Positions 26,116 through 33,952 of a stretch of 64,000 nt of DNA are shown here, piece after piece. Position 1 is the first letter of the stretch, and each line of letters starts with the position of its first letter. The notes under the pieces were generated by a model. It ran no database searches. It was not told where the DNA came from and saw nothing but the letters and a program-made list of their open reading frames with translations. This DNA comes from DASZHJ01 sp035581425 (GTDB lineage: Bacteria > Pseudomonadota > Alphaproteobacteria > ATCC43930 > CGMCC-115725). Made by a program: the position numbers and the translations under genes. Location: NCBI GenBank assembly GCA_035581425.1, contig DATJVP010000137.1, forward strand, positions 24,386-88,385, written 5' to 3'.

Positions 26116-26888
26116 CCGTACCGGCGCTCGAGGTGAAGAACCTCCTCAAGACCTTCGGTGGCCTGCGCGCCGTCGACGGCGTGAGCTTCGAAGTGCCGCA
26201 AGGTAGCTTGAGCGCCCTCATCGGCCCCAACGGCTCCGGCAAGACGACGCTCTTCAATCTCGTGACCAACCTTTACCCTTTCGACAGCGGCGAGGTGCGG
26301 CTCTTCGGCGAGTCCGCGACGGGGCTCGCGGATTGGCGGATCGCCGCAAGAGGTGTTGTCCGCACCTTCCAGACCGCGCGCGCCTTTCCGGGCATGACCG
26401 CTTTCGAGAACGTCCTCTCCGGAGCCCATATGCACGTGCGCAGCGGCGCCTTGGGCCAGATGCTTTGGCTCGGTGGGGCGCGGCGCGAGGAGCGGGTGCT
26501 CGCGGAGCGCGCGGAGACGCTCCTCGATCTCGTGGGTCTCGGCGCCTTCCGCGACACCGCGGCGACGGATTTGCCGATGGGGGCGCAGAAGCTTCTCGAA
26601 GTGATCCGCGCTCTCATGAGCCGCCCCCGGCTCCTGCTGCTCGACGAGCCCGCCGCGGGGCTCAACGACGGCGAGACCGCGGAACTCGGCTTGCTGCTGC
26701 AGGCCGTGCGCGACAGCGGCGTCACGCTGCTCGTCGTCGAGCACAACATGTCGCTGGTGATGGGCGTGGCGGAGCAGGTGATCGTGCTCGATGCAGGCAG
26801 CGTCATCGCGCGCGGTACGCCCGCGGAGGTGCAGCGCGATCCCCGCGTGATCGAGGCCTATATCGGCCAAGCCGAGGGGAGCGCTTGA
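26112..26888 (+). CDS. livG: Branched-chain amino acid ABC transporter ATP-binding protein
   Basis: 258 residues starting at GTG within the permease stop. Walker A IGPNGSGKTTLFN, the LivG-specific VRTFQTARAFPGMTAFENV, Walker B LLLLDEPAAGLND and H-loop VVEHNMSLVMG are present. The signature region reads LPMGAQKLLEVIRALMS instead of LSGGQ, as commonly seen in LivG (LPYGxQRxLE). It ends in TGATG overlapping livF. Confidence 0.9.
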   Translation: MTVPALEVKNLLKTFGGLRAVDGVSFEVPQGSLSALIGPNGSGKTTLFNLVTNLYPFDSGEVRLFGESATGLADWRIAARGVVRTFQTARAFPGMTAFENVLSGAHMHVRSGALGQMLWLGGARREERVLAERAETLLDLVGLGAFRDTAATDLPMGAQKLLEVIRALMSRPRLLLLDEPAAGLNDGETAELGLLLQAVRDSGVTLLVVEHNMSLVMGVAEQVIVLDAGSVIARGTPAEVQRDPRVIEAYIGQAEGSA

Positions 26889-27676
26889 TGCTCGAGCTGG
26901 ATGCCGTCAGCACGGGCTATGGGCGCCAGACAGTGGTGCACGAGGTGAGCCTTGCCTTGGCGCCAGGCGAGATCGTGGCGCTCGTGGGCGCGAACGGCGC
27001 CGGCAAGTCGAGCTTGGTCAAGGCAATCTCCGGGGTGCTGGCGCTTCACGGCGGCGAGATCCGTCTCGAAGGTTCGCGCATCGATCGGCTCTCGCCGCGC
27101 AGGCGCGTGCTCGCGGGGATCGCCCATGTGCCCGAGGGGCGGCAGATTTTCGCGGGCCTCACCGTCGCCGACAACCTCCGCATGGGTGCCTATACGCGCC
27201 TCGGCGGCCTTTCGGCCGAGCGGGTGCGCGAGCGGATCGATGAGGTGCTGGCGCCGATGCCGGCGCTCCTAGCGCGCCTCACGGAGCCCGCGGGCAATCT
27301 CTCGGGGGGACAGCAGCAGATGCTCGCGATCGCCCGCGGGCTCATGTCGGAGCCGAAGGTGCTGCTCCTCGACGAGCCCTCGCTCGGGCTCTCGCCGGTG
27401 CTGGTCGCGGAGATATTCCGCCTGATCCGCCGCTTGAGCGCGAAGGGCCTGGCCATTCTGCTCTCGGAGCAGAACGCGAGGCTGAGCCTTGCCATTGCCG
27501 ACCACGGCTGCGTCATTGAGAAGGGCCGCGTGACGCTGCAGGGCGGCGGCAAATCCCTGCTTGACGATCCCGAGGTCGCGGAGCGCTATCTCGGCGTGGG
27601 CGCCTCCGTCGGCGTCTCGGGCGTGCAGCGGCGCGAGCGCATGGCTGAGAGCCTGCGCGAGCTCTTCCGGGATTGA
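26888..27676 (+). CDS. livF: Branched-chain amino acid ABC transporter ATP-binding protein
   Basis: 262 residues from MLELDAVSTGYG, coupled to livG by TGATG. Walker A VGANGAGKSSLVKAIS, the LivF hallmark VPEGRQIFAGLTVADNL, signature NLSGGQQQMLAIARGLM, Walker B VLLLDEPSLGLSP and the H-loop replaced by SEQNA as usual for LivF. A ~25-residue C-terminal tail after the canonical YLG end is slightly long. Completes the transporter cassette of this operon. Confidence 0.91.
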   Translation: MLELDAVSTGYGRQTVVHEVSLALAPGEIVALVGANGAGKSSLVKAISGVLALHGGEIRLEGSRIDRLSPRRRVLAGIAHVPEGRQIFAGLTVADNLRMGAYTRLGGLSAERVRERIDEVLAPMPALLARLTEPAGNLSGGQQQMLAIARGLMSEPKVLLLDEPSLGLSPVLVAEIFRLIRRLSAKGLAILLSEQNARLSLAIADHGCVIEKGRVTLQGGGKSLLDDPEVAERYLGVGASVGVSGVQRRERMAESLRELFRD

Positions 27677-27711
27677 ATGCCCGACGCAATCAGCTGAACG
27701 GAGGCGGTCTC

Positions 27712-28206
27712 TTGAAGCTCTCATTTCCCATCCTCGCTCTGGCGGCCGTGCTTGCCGGCCTCCTCGCAACTCCTCCCGCCGCGCGCGCCGATTGCTTCGA
27801 GGATTGCCGGAATAGCTGCAGAAATGCCGCCTCCAGCGGCGTCACCTCCGATGAGTGCCTCAGCACCTGCAGCCAACAGCGCTGCGGACGCCAAACGAAT
27901 TTCTTCGGCGCGATCGCCTATGGCGAGGAGAGCGGGGCCTGGGGTGACGCGCTCGATCTCGCCGACGGCGACTCCGCCAATCAGAGCGCCGTCGCCAAGT
28001 GCCGCCAGCATGGTCAGGATTGCCGGGTCGTTCTGAGTTTCCAGAATGGCTGCGGCGCGCTTGCGGCCGCCAACAATCGGCGCTACGGCACGGGCCAGTC
28101 CCCCGACCGTCAGAAGGCCGAATCCCTCGCACTCGCGGCCTGCAGGGGCAATGGCGGTCAGCCCTGCAATATCTTGATCGGCAGTTGCACCCGGAAGCCG
28201 AGCTGA
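27712..28206 (+). CDS. DUF4189 domain-containing secreted protein
   Basis: 164 residues from TTG 27712, preceded by GGAGG at 7 bases; the frame extends to an upstream TTG without site. Sec signal LKLSFPILALAAVLAGLLATPPAARA, mature start DCFEDC. An N-terminal Cys-rich stretch (FEDCRNSCRN, CLSTCSQQRCG) is followed by the DUF4189 core from FFGAIAYGEESGAWG to QNGCGALAAANNRRYGTG and a Cys-containing end. At least ten cysteines suggest disulfides in the periplasm. Function unknown; the domain is widespread in alphaproteobacteria. Confidence 0.83.
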   Translation: MKLSFPILALAAVLAGLLATPPAARADCFEDCRNSCRNAASSGVTSDECLSTCSQQRCGRQTNFFGAIAYGEESGAWGDALDLADGDSANQSAVAKCRQHGQDCRVVLSFQNGCGALAAANNRRYGTGQSPDRQKAESLALAACRGNGGQPCNILIGSCTRKPS

Positions 28207-28209
28207 GCG

Positions 28210-28515
28210 CTACTCGACCCGGCGCAGGAAGCTGCGTTCCTCCGCAGGGATGAGGCGCTCCTCGCGCGCGAAACGGAAATTCTCGGCGCCCGCTGCGTCC
28301 GTCTTGAGCCGCGCGCGATAGGCCTCGTAAGCGGCCAGGCTCTCGAACGAAATCAATCCGTAGGCGGTGTCGTTCGTGCCCTCGTGCGGCACCCAATAGC
28401 CCACCACCGTGCCGCCGCAGCGCGGAATGATCTCGAGCCAGCGCCGGGCGTAGGCCTCGAACTCCGCGAGTTTGAAGGGGTCGATGCGGTAGCGGATGAA
28501 GACCGTGAGTTCCAT
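28210..28515 (-). CDS. NIPSNAP family protein
   Basis: 101 residues from MELTVFIRYRIDPFKLAEFEAYARRW, followed by GGTVVGYWVPHEGTNDTAYGLISF and AYEAYRARLKTD, which is the ferredoxin-like NIPSNAP/ABM-type pattern (dimeric alpha-beta barrel). Length is typical. A longer open frame upstream runs antisense to the next gene and is not coding. It is convergent with the DUF4189 gene (3-base gap) and divergent from the diiron enzyme gene across 150 bases. Biochemical role unknown. Confidence 0.85.
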   Translation of the reverse strand: MELTVFIRYRIDPFKLAEFEAYARRWLEIIPRCGGTVVGYWVPHEGTNDTAYGLISFESLAAYEAYRARLKTDAAGAENFRFAREERLIPAEERSFLRRVE

Positions 28516-28665
28516 GGCCGTGCCCTCCCAGCTGCTTCGCCTATTCTCGCGGCTCCCTGGGTCCGATGGTTCGGCGGCGATCGAAGTGTGGAGAGGAACC
28601 GGCTTGTTCGGGCTGCGCCCATCCTGCACCATGCGCGCCCCACCGAATGGCATGAGGACGGGACC

Positions 28666-29385
28666 ATGACCGGCAAGACAGTGCTGCAGCGGCTCGACGA
28701 GGTCGTGAACGAATTCTGCCTGCGCGTGCGCTATTTCCGCGAGGAGATGACGCCGGGGCGCGCACGCACCTTCGTGCGCCAGCACCGCCTCAACACGCGC
28801 CAGCGCAATTCCGTGCTGAAGCTCCGCGTTGCCACGAACTGCACGGATTGGGAAACGCGGCTCAACATCATCCGCGCCTGCACGCAGGAGGTGATCGCCG
28901 ACCATGAGCACGGCCATGGCAAGGCGCATTGGCAGATCCTGGAGGAGCTTGGGGTGCGGATCGGCATGCCGCTTCAGGAGATCCGCGAAGCACCGCCGCT
29001 GCCCTCGACGCAAGTCTGCTGGGCCGCCTGGGAAGGCCTCATGAGCAATCGGCACTGGATCGAGGGGATCGTCGCAAACACCTGCGCCGAGCGCATAAAC
29101 GTGCCCGGTTACGGCGCGGGCACCATGCGAGAGCATGGCTGGTTTGGCCTCGAGCGGCAGCGCTGGCGCAAGCTCTTCGGCCTCTCCGACGCCGACCTCG
29201 ACTTCTTCGAGCTGCACGAGCAGGCGGACATCGAGCATTCCGACATGGGCTGGCAAGCAGTCGCGCGCTTTGCGAGCCAGTACGGCATGGAGGACGCCGC
29301 GGTCAAAGCCTGCGAAATAAATCTGCGGGTCTGGGAGCTCTATCTCAACGGGATCGCCGAGGCCGGCGATCGCGCCGCGAGCTGA
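28666..29385 (+). CDS. Heme-oxygenase-like diiron oxidase (TENA/PqqC fold)
   Basis: 239 residues from MTGKTVLQRLDEVV with GAGGA upstream. The all-helical fold resembles TenA/PqqC. The complete ligand pattern of heme-oxygenase-like diiron oxidases is visible: Glu75-x6-His82 (EVIADHEH), Glu142 (AERIN) and His184-x3-Asp188-x2-His191 (HEQADIEH). These positions parallel the set described for CADD and UndA. It should bind two irons and activate O2. Substrate unknown; there are no NRPS, pABA or lipid-synthesis genes beside it. Its 3' end overlaps the convergent PAS_5 gene by 46 bases. Confidence 0.85.
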   Translation: MTGKTVLQRLDEVVNEFCLRVRYFREEMTPGRARTFVRQHRLNTRQRNSVLKLRVATNCTDWETRLNIIRACTQEVIADHEHGHGKAHWQILEELGVRIGMPLQEIREAPPLPSTQVCWAAWEGLMSNRHWIEGIVANTCAERINVPGYGAGTMREHGWFGLERQRWRKLFGLSDADLDFFELHEQADIEHSDMGWQAVARFASQYGMEDAAVKACEINLRVWELYLNGIAEAGDRAAS

Positions 29386-29930
29386 TCCGCCGCTGTGACG
29401 GATGCGTGCAGCGCCCGTGTGTAGAGGGTAATCGCGAGCAGCATGTTCACGCGCACGCCATCCTCCGCCAGCGGCAGGGCCAACCGCTCCATCGCGAGAT
29501 AGCTCTTGTCTACGTGAAAGGTCGGCTTGCCGCGGCGATAGCTCGGGAGTCCCGCCGCGACCGAGAGGTAATCGGCATGGCTCGCGCTCTCGAGAAACGT
29601 GGGATGCACCGCGTCGAGATAGTTGCCCGTGAAGTCTGCGCCCATGGGCGTAACGTGCGCGGTGCCGATGAGGCGATAGCGGAAGCGCAACCGCGGCTCG
29701 CGCAAGACGTCGAGAAGCCAGAGATAGGGCAGCACGCTCGGTGCGATCCGCAGGGGATCGAAATGCCGGCGCGCTGGGAGCAGCGTCGGTGCGGGACGGA
29801 TCGCGAGCCAGAGCTCGCCGAGCGCGCGCACCCGCGGATCGGCGTCGTCGGGGAGCGTGGCAGCGAGGCTCGCTTCGGGATCGGCCGGGAGCGGCTTCGG
29901 AGCGGCAAGGGTCGCAGTGGCAGGCTGCAT
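29340..29930 (-). CDS. PAS_5 domain-containing protein
   Basis: 196 residues. The pattern ALGELWLAIRPAPTLLPARRHFDPLRI, LPYLWLLDVL, FRYRLIGTAHV, DFTGNYLD and SYRRGKPTFHVDKSYLAMERLALPLAEDG is the alphaproteobacterial PAS_5 (PF07310) family. It has no output domain, so it probably acts as a stand-alone sensor or binding protein. It overlaps the convergent diiron enzyme gene by 46 bases and is followed upstream by the methyltransferase gene on the same strand. Confidence 0.85.
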   Translation of the reverse strand: MQPATATLAAPKPLPADPEASLAATLPDDADPRVRALGELWLAIRPAPTLLPARRHFDPLRIAPSVLPYLWLLDVLREPRLRFRYRLIGTAHVTPMGADFTGNYLDAVHPTFLESASHADYLSVAAGLPSYRRGKPTFHVDKSYLAMERLALPLAEDGVRVNMLLAITLYTRALHASVTAADQLAARSPASAIPLR

Positions 29931-29994
29931 GGCCGCCTACAATTCCACCGCGTGCTTGCGGAGTCGTTAATTTCCCCGTTGTGGGCCTTGCCAG

Positions 29995-30621
29995 CTATGC
30001 GGGAGTGCCCTCTCTCCGGTAGCGCCAGATCTTGATCGGCAGGAAATTGCGTGCGATCCAGCACACGGGCTCGGCTTTCACGCCCGGCGGAATCCAGCGC
30101 AGCGGCGAGCTCCGCATGTTCGTGAGCTGATGGAAGGAGCCGCCGGGTCCGAGGAGATCGAGGCTCCCCTGGAGTATTGCGGTCTGCACCTCCCGTGGGA
30201 ACCAGCGAATGGGCAGGCTCGAGACCACGGTCGCCGCCCGAGCGATGCCGACCGTCGCGAGCAGCTCGGCCAAGCGCCCGGCATCGCCGGCGATCACGGC
30301 GATTCCCGGGAAGCGTCGCCGGAGCAATGCCGCGAACTCGGGATCGAGCTCGATTGCGACGAGACGATTCGGCGGACATCCGGCCGCGAGCAGGCCACGC
30401 GTGAGGCTGCCGGTCCCGGCGCCGAGCTCCACGACCGCCCCCGGCCGCCGCAGCTCGAGGCGAGCCGCCACCGCCTGCGCTACCCACCGCGAGGTCGGCG
30501 CGAGCTCGCCCACGCTTAGCGGGTGGCGCAGCCAGCGGCGCAGTAGAAGCGGCCATTCGCCCGGCGCCCAGGGCTCTCCGGCGGCATCGAAATCGGCGGA
30601 TTTGAAATCGGAGGCCCTCAT
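29995..30621 (-). CDS. SAM-dependent methyltransferase, PmtA/rRNA adenine-type
   Basis: 208 residues from MRASDFKSADF; the frame stays open 26 codons upstream and no start has a strong site. Motif I is VVELGAGTGSLTRGLL. LVAIELDPEFAALLRRRFP (motif II) and SSLPIRWFPREV (motif IV, SSLPxRxxP) follow, as in phosphatidylethanolamine N-methyltransferases of the PmtA type and KsgA-like enzymes. The N-terminal HPLSVGELAPTSRWVAQAV segment is typical of the PmtA-like group. Phospholipid methylation is the likeliest role, inferred from family. Confidence 0.8.
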   Translation of the reverse strand: MRASDFKSADFDAAGEPWAPGEWPLLLRRWLRHPLSVGELAPTSRWVAQAVAARLELRRPGAVVELGAGTGSLTRGLLAAGCPPNRLVAIELDPEFAALLRRRFPGIAVIAGDAGRLAELLATVGIARAATVVSSLPIRWFPREVQTAILQGSLDLLGPGGSFHQLTNMRSSPLRWIPPGVKAEPVCWIARNFLPIKIWRYRREGTPA

Positions 30622-30851
30622 GGCGCCGCGCTCAGCAGAGTTCCACTGCCGGAGTTGAGCACGGGCCGCGCGGCTTTTCCAGCGGCGATGCACCGGCATG
30701 CGCGGAGTGAGAACGCGACTCGCCGCGGAGGCCCTGCGCTTCGCTCCAAGGAGGAGCGTGCCCGGCTCCGCTATTCATCCGAGCGAGCGAGCGTCCCCGC
30801 GTTTTGTGCCGCCATGGCGGGCGTGCTATCCTTCTGCGAGTGGAGACTCCG
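30622..30851. promoter_or_regulatory. Divergent intergenic region methyltransferase / small protein
   Basis: 230 bases between the outward-facing genes. It should hold promoters in both directions. No clear -35/-10 pairs or palindromes stand out by eye, and no small gene is supported. Confidence 0.4.
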
Positions 30852-31097
30852 ATGAGCGATCCGGCCCAGCTGCTGACGCTGCAATTCCTCTCCTGGCTTG
30901 CGATCCGCCCGCGCAGCTATGGCGAGGTCAAGGACGCGTGGCGCAGCACGTGTCCGCGCCTCACGATATGGGAGGACGCGGTCGAGAGCGGGCTGATTCA
31001 GTTTCAGAACGGCGGCGAGCGCTTGAGCGATCGCTCCGCGGTGACGCTGACACCGCGCGGGCGCGCGCTTCTCCAGGACGGGGTGGCCGCGCAGTGA
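30852..31097 (+). CDS. Small conserved hypothetical protein, winged-helix-like
   Basis: 81 residues from MSDPAQLLTLQFLSWLAIRPRSYGEVKDAWRS. The arrangement (Leu-rich helix, RPRSYGEVKDAWRSTCPRLTIWEDAVESGLI, then VTLTPRGRALL) looks like a compact winged-helix DNA-binding domain, the last motif resembling the wing found in MarR/PadR-like proteins. No enzymatic motif. The stop overlaps the GTG of the GDP-mannose epimerase gene (GTGA), so the pair is translationally coupled. Confidence 0.7.
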   Translation: MSDPAQLLTLQFLSWLAIRPRSYGEVKDAWRSTCPRLTIWEDAVESGLIQFQNGGERLSDRSAVTLTPRGRALLQDGVAAQ

Positions 31098-32080
31098 AGT
31101 CCGCACTCGTCTGCGGCGCCGGTGGATTCATCGGGAGCCACCTCGTCGCGCGGCTGAAGCGCGAGGGCTTCTTCGTGCGCGGCGTCGATCTCAAATTTCC
31201 GGAATTCGCGCCGACCGAGGCCGACGATTTCGTCATCGGCGACCTCCGGGATTTTGCGGTCTGCAATCGTCTCCTCGACCGCCGATTCGACGAGGTCTAC
31301 CAGCTCGCGGCCGATATGGGCGGCGCGGGCTACCTCTTCACCGGCGAGAACGACGCGGACGTCATGCACAATTCCGCGCAGATCAACCTCAACATGCTGG
31401 AGGCGTGCCTCCGGCGCGACACGCGGCGAATCTTCTATTCCTCGAGCGCCTGCATGTATCCCGAATACAACCAGCGCGACCCCGACAATCCCAAGACCTC
31501 CGAGGACAGCGCCTATCCCGCCGCACCCGACAGCGAGTACGGCTGGGAGAAGCTCTTCAGCGAGCGTCTCTATCTCGCCTATTTCCGCAACAAGGGCATG
31601 GAGCCGCGTATCGCGCGGTACCACAATATCTTCGGTCCCTTGGGCTCCTGGAACAACGGCAAGGAGAAGGCCCCGGCCGCGCTCTGCCGCAAGATCGCGG
31701 AGGCGAAGGCAGGAGGTGAGATCGAGATCTGGGGCGACGGCAAGCAGACGCGCTCTTTCCTCTACGTCGACGAGTGCCTGGAGGGTACGACGCGGCTTAT
31801 GCGCTCGAGCTGGATGGGGCCCGTCAACATCGGCTCCGAGGAAATGGTGACGATCGACGGCCTCGCCGAGGGGATCATGGCGGTCGCGGGCAAGAAGGTC
31901 GCGATCCGGCACATCCCTGGCCCTCTGGGCGTGCGCGGCCGCAATTCCGACAATCGCCTGATCGAGGAGAAGCTCGGTTGGAAGCCCAGCGCGCCACTCA
32001 AGAGCGGGCTCGCCACCACCTACGCCTGGATTGCCGGCCAAGTCGAGCTCGCTCGCGGCAGCAACTCGCCGAAGGTCTGA
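31094..32080 (+). CDS. GDP-mannose 3,5-epimerase-like SDR sugar epimerase
   Basis: 328 residues from GTG 31094. Extended SDR: CGAGGFIGSHLV (NAD motif), AADMGGAGYLF, SSSACMYPE (catalytic Ser/Cys), EYGWEKL (Tyr-x3-Lys), RYHNIFGPLGSW, KEKAPAALCRK, WGDGKQTRSFLYVDEC, PVNIGSEEMVTI and HIPGPLGVRGRNSDN. These blocks match the plant GDP-D-mannose 3,5-epimerase (GME) closely, including the active-site Cys and the GVRGRNSDN substrate loop. The likely product is GDP-L-galactose or GDP-gulose. No glycosyltransferase is adjacent in this window. Confidence 0.85.
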   Translation: MKSALVCGAGGFIGSHLVARLKREGFFVRGVDLKFPEFAPTEADDFVIGDLRDFAVCNRLLDRRFDEVYQLAADMGGAGYLFTGENDADVMHNSAQINLNMLEACLRRDTRRIFYSSSACMYPEYNQRDPDNPKTSEDSAYPAAPDSEYGWEKLFSERLYLAYFRNKGMEPRIARYHNIFGPLGSWNNGKEKAPAALCRKIAEAKAGGEIEIWGDGKQTRSFLYVDECLEGTTRLMRSSWMGPVNIGSEEMVTIDGLAEGIMAVAGKKVAIRHIPGPLGVRGRNSDNRLIEEKLGWKPSAPLKSGLATTYAWIAGQVELARGSNSPKV

Positions 32081-32083
32081 CTC

Positions 32084-32103
32084 CCTCTTCCCTTTGGGGG
32101 AGG
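32084..32103. terminator. Imperfect hairpin between convergent genes
   Basis: CCTCTTCCC, loop TTT, GGGGGAGG lies between the epimerase stop and the dioxygenase stop. With G-U pairs it forms a GC-rich stem with one bulge. No T-run is present, so termination is only suggested by position. Confidence 0.35.
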
Positions 32104-32108
32104 AATCC

Positions 32109-32999
32109 CTAAAGCGTTTCCTTGGCCGTGACCTTGCGGGTCTCCACGAGGCTGTCGGTCGAGGCGTTCGCGAGGACGAAGTCGTAGCGGATGCGCCGGA
32201 GCTTCGGCCAGCGTCCCGTGCCCGAGGCCGGCTCCAGCTTCACCACCAGCGACTTCGAGACGCCGAAGACGGTATCGGAATCGATATGGGGGTCGCCGTC
32301 GATGTAGAGCGCGCTGATGAGCTCGTCGTATCCCTCGGCATGCAGCATGTAGTGAATGTGCGCGGGTCGGAAGGCGTGGCGGTGGAGCGCACGGAGGAAA
32401 TCGCCGACGGGTCCGTCGACCGGCACCGAATATCCGATCGGCAGCACCGTGCGGAAACTGTAGCGGCCCTCGAGATCGGTGCGGAATTGCGCGCGGAGAT
32501 CGGGCGAGGGATCGGCGCGCTGGCTGTCGTAGATGCCGTCGGCTGCGGCCTGCCAGACGTCGAGCACGGCATTCGCGATTGGCTTGCCGGCGGTGTCGAG
32601 AATGCGGCCGGAGCAATGCACGGTCTCGCCGGGCTCGCCCTCGGCGATGTTGCCGTCGGCAGGCAGATGCGGTGCGTCGTCGCGGTAGAAGGGACCGATG
32701 ACACTGGTCGTCGTCGTGCCCGCGACCGGCCGGCGCTGCATCACCGTCACCAGCATGCTGAGGCCCATGATGTCCGAGAGCAGGATCATCTCCTGCCGCT
32801 CCGGCGTCGCCTTCTGCCCGGTCGCGGTCAGGAACTTGATCGCCTCGAGCCATTCCGACGGCGTGAGCTTCACCTCCCGCGCGTAGTCGTGGAGGTGATG
32901 GACCAGCCGCGTGATCAGATATTTGAGCCGCGGATCTGGCGTTTTCGCGAGCGTCTCGAGGACGGCCTCGGTGATGTTGTTCTGGTCGACGTCGCGCAT
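32109..32999 (-). CDS. Intradiol ring-cleavage dioxygenase (hydroxyquinol/catechol 1,2-dioxygenase type)
   Basis: 296 residues from the ATG at 32999 (GAGG 5 bases upstream; a GTG two codons earlier is the alternative). An N-terminal helical dioxygenase_N domain (ITRLVHHLHDYAREVKLT, EWLEAIKFLTATGQ) leads to VIGPFYRDDAPHLP. Fe(III) ligands are visible: Tyr in DGIYDSQ, Tyr in TVLPIGYSVP, and two His in FRPAHIHYML. The family cleaves (hydroxy)catechols between the hydroxyls. It lies 7 bases downstream of the FAH-family gene, indicating one operon. Confidence 0.88.
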   Translation of the reverse strand: MRDVDQNNITEAVLETLAKTPDPRLKYLITRLVHHLHDYAREVKLTPSEWLEAIKFLTATGQKATPERQEMILLSDIMGLSMLVTVMQRRPVAGTTTTSVIGPFYRDDAPHLPADGNIAEGEPGETVHCSGRILDTAGKPIANAVLDVWQAAADGIYDSQRADPSPDLRAQFRTDLEGRYSFRTVLPIGYSVPVDGPVGDFLRALHRHAFRPAHIHYMLHAEGYDELISALYIDGDPHIDSDTVFGVSKSLVVKLEPASGTGRWPKLRRIRYDFVLANASTDSLVETRKVTAKETL

Positions 33000-33006
33000 G
33001 GACACC

Positions 33007-33921
33007 TCACTCGCTGTCGACGCGGTGCGGGATCTCGCGGACCGCGTTGGAGAGTATTCCGACGCCCTCGACCTCGGCCTCGATCTTGTCGCCGCCTTTG
33101 AGAAGGCCCGGCGGGTTCATGGCGAAGCCCACGCCGCTCGGCGTTCCCGTCGCGATCACGTCGCCGGGTTCGAGCGTCATCCCCAGCGAGAGCTGCTCGA
33201 TGATGGTCTTGAGGTCGAAGATCATGAGCTTGGTGTTGGAGCTCTGCCGCTGCTCGCCGTTGACGCGGAGCTTGATGTCGAGCGCCTGCGGATCCTTGAT
33301 CGCGCTCGCATGCACGATGTGCGGGCCCATCGGGCAGGAGCCGTCGAGCGCCTTGCCCTTGAACCACTGCTCGTGCCGGCGCTGCAGATCGCGTCCGGTC
33401 ACGTCGTTGATGATGGTGTAGCCGAAGACGTGGCTGAGCGCGCGATCCTTGGAGATGTTCTTGCCGCGCTTGCCGATGATTACGCCGAGCTCGACCTCGT
33501 AGTCGAGCTTCTGCGTCACCTGCGGGTCGTAGGGGATCTCGTCGCCGGGTCCGATGATCGCGGTCTGCGGCTTCGTGAAGAACTGCGGAAATTCCGGCAG
33601 CTTGATCTCGGTGCCGCGGGCGCGATGGCCTTCGGCAACGTGCTCGAGGTAGTTGCGGCCTACGCAGAAGACGTTCTTGCGGGGGTGCGGGATCGGCGCG
33701 AGGACCTTCACCGAGGAGAGCGCCAAGGTATTGCCGGCATTGGCCCGCTTCCCGGCCTCGCGCGCGGCCGCGAGGCCGGCCTCGCCTGCGAGCACCACCT
33801 CGAGCACGGATTTGGCGCCGGCAAGGCCGCTCACACCCTCGGAGAGATCGAGCACGCGCTCGCCGTCGATCAGCAGGCCCGCGCCGGTGCGGTTGCCCTG
33901 GCGGAAGGTCACGAATTTCAT
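33007..33921 (-). CDS. Fumarylacetoacetate hydrolase family protein
   Basis: 304 residues from MKFVTFRQGNRTGAGLL. The FAH core reads VFCVGRNYLEHV, PEFPQFFTKPQTAIIGPGDEIPYD, LDYEVELGVIIGKRGKN, YTIINDVTGRDLQ (the metal Glu/Asp ligands) and IATGTPSGVGFAMNPPGLLKGGD. The family cleaves or decarboxylates C-C bonds of aromatic-degradation intermediates. In this operon it would act on the product of the intradiol dioxygenase, or be a hydratase/isomerase. Exact reaction cannot be assigned. Confidence 0.88.
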   Translation of the reverse strand: MKFVTFRQGNRTGAGLLIDGERVLDLSEGVSGLAGAKSVLEVVLAGEAGLAAAREAGKRANAGNTLALSSVKVLAPIPHPRKNVFCVGRNYLEHVAEGHRARGTEIKLPEFPQFFTKPQTAIIGPGDEIPYDPQVTQKLDYEVELGVIIGKRGKNISKDRALSHVFGYTIINDVTGRDLQRRHEQWFKGKALDGSCPMGPHIVHASAIKDPQALDIKLRVNGEQRQSSNTKLMIFDLKTIIEQLSLGMTLEPGDVIATGTPSGVGFAMNPPGLLKGGDKIEAEVEGVGILSNAVREIPHRVDSE

Positions 33922-33952
33922 GGTGCAATTTCCTCGTGGAATGAAAGTGGTG

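Noticed and set aside
30698..31093. N-terminal extension of the GDP-mannose epimerase ORF
   Set aside because: Out-of-frame overlap with the small conserved gene; the NAD-binding motif starts right after the GTG at 31094.
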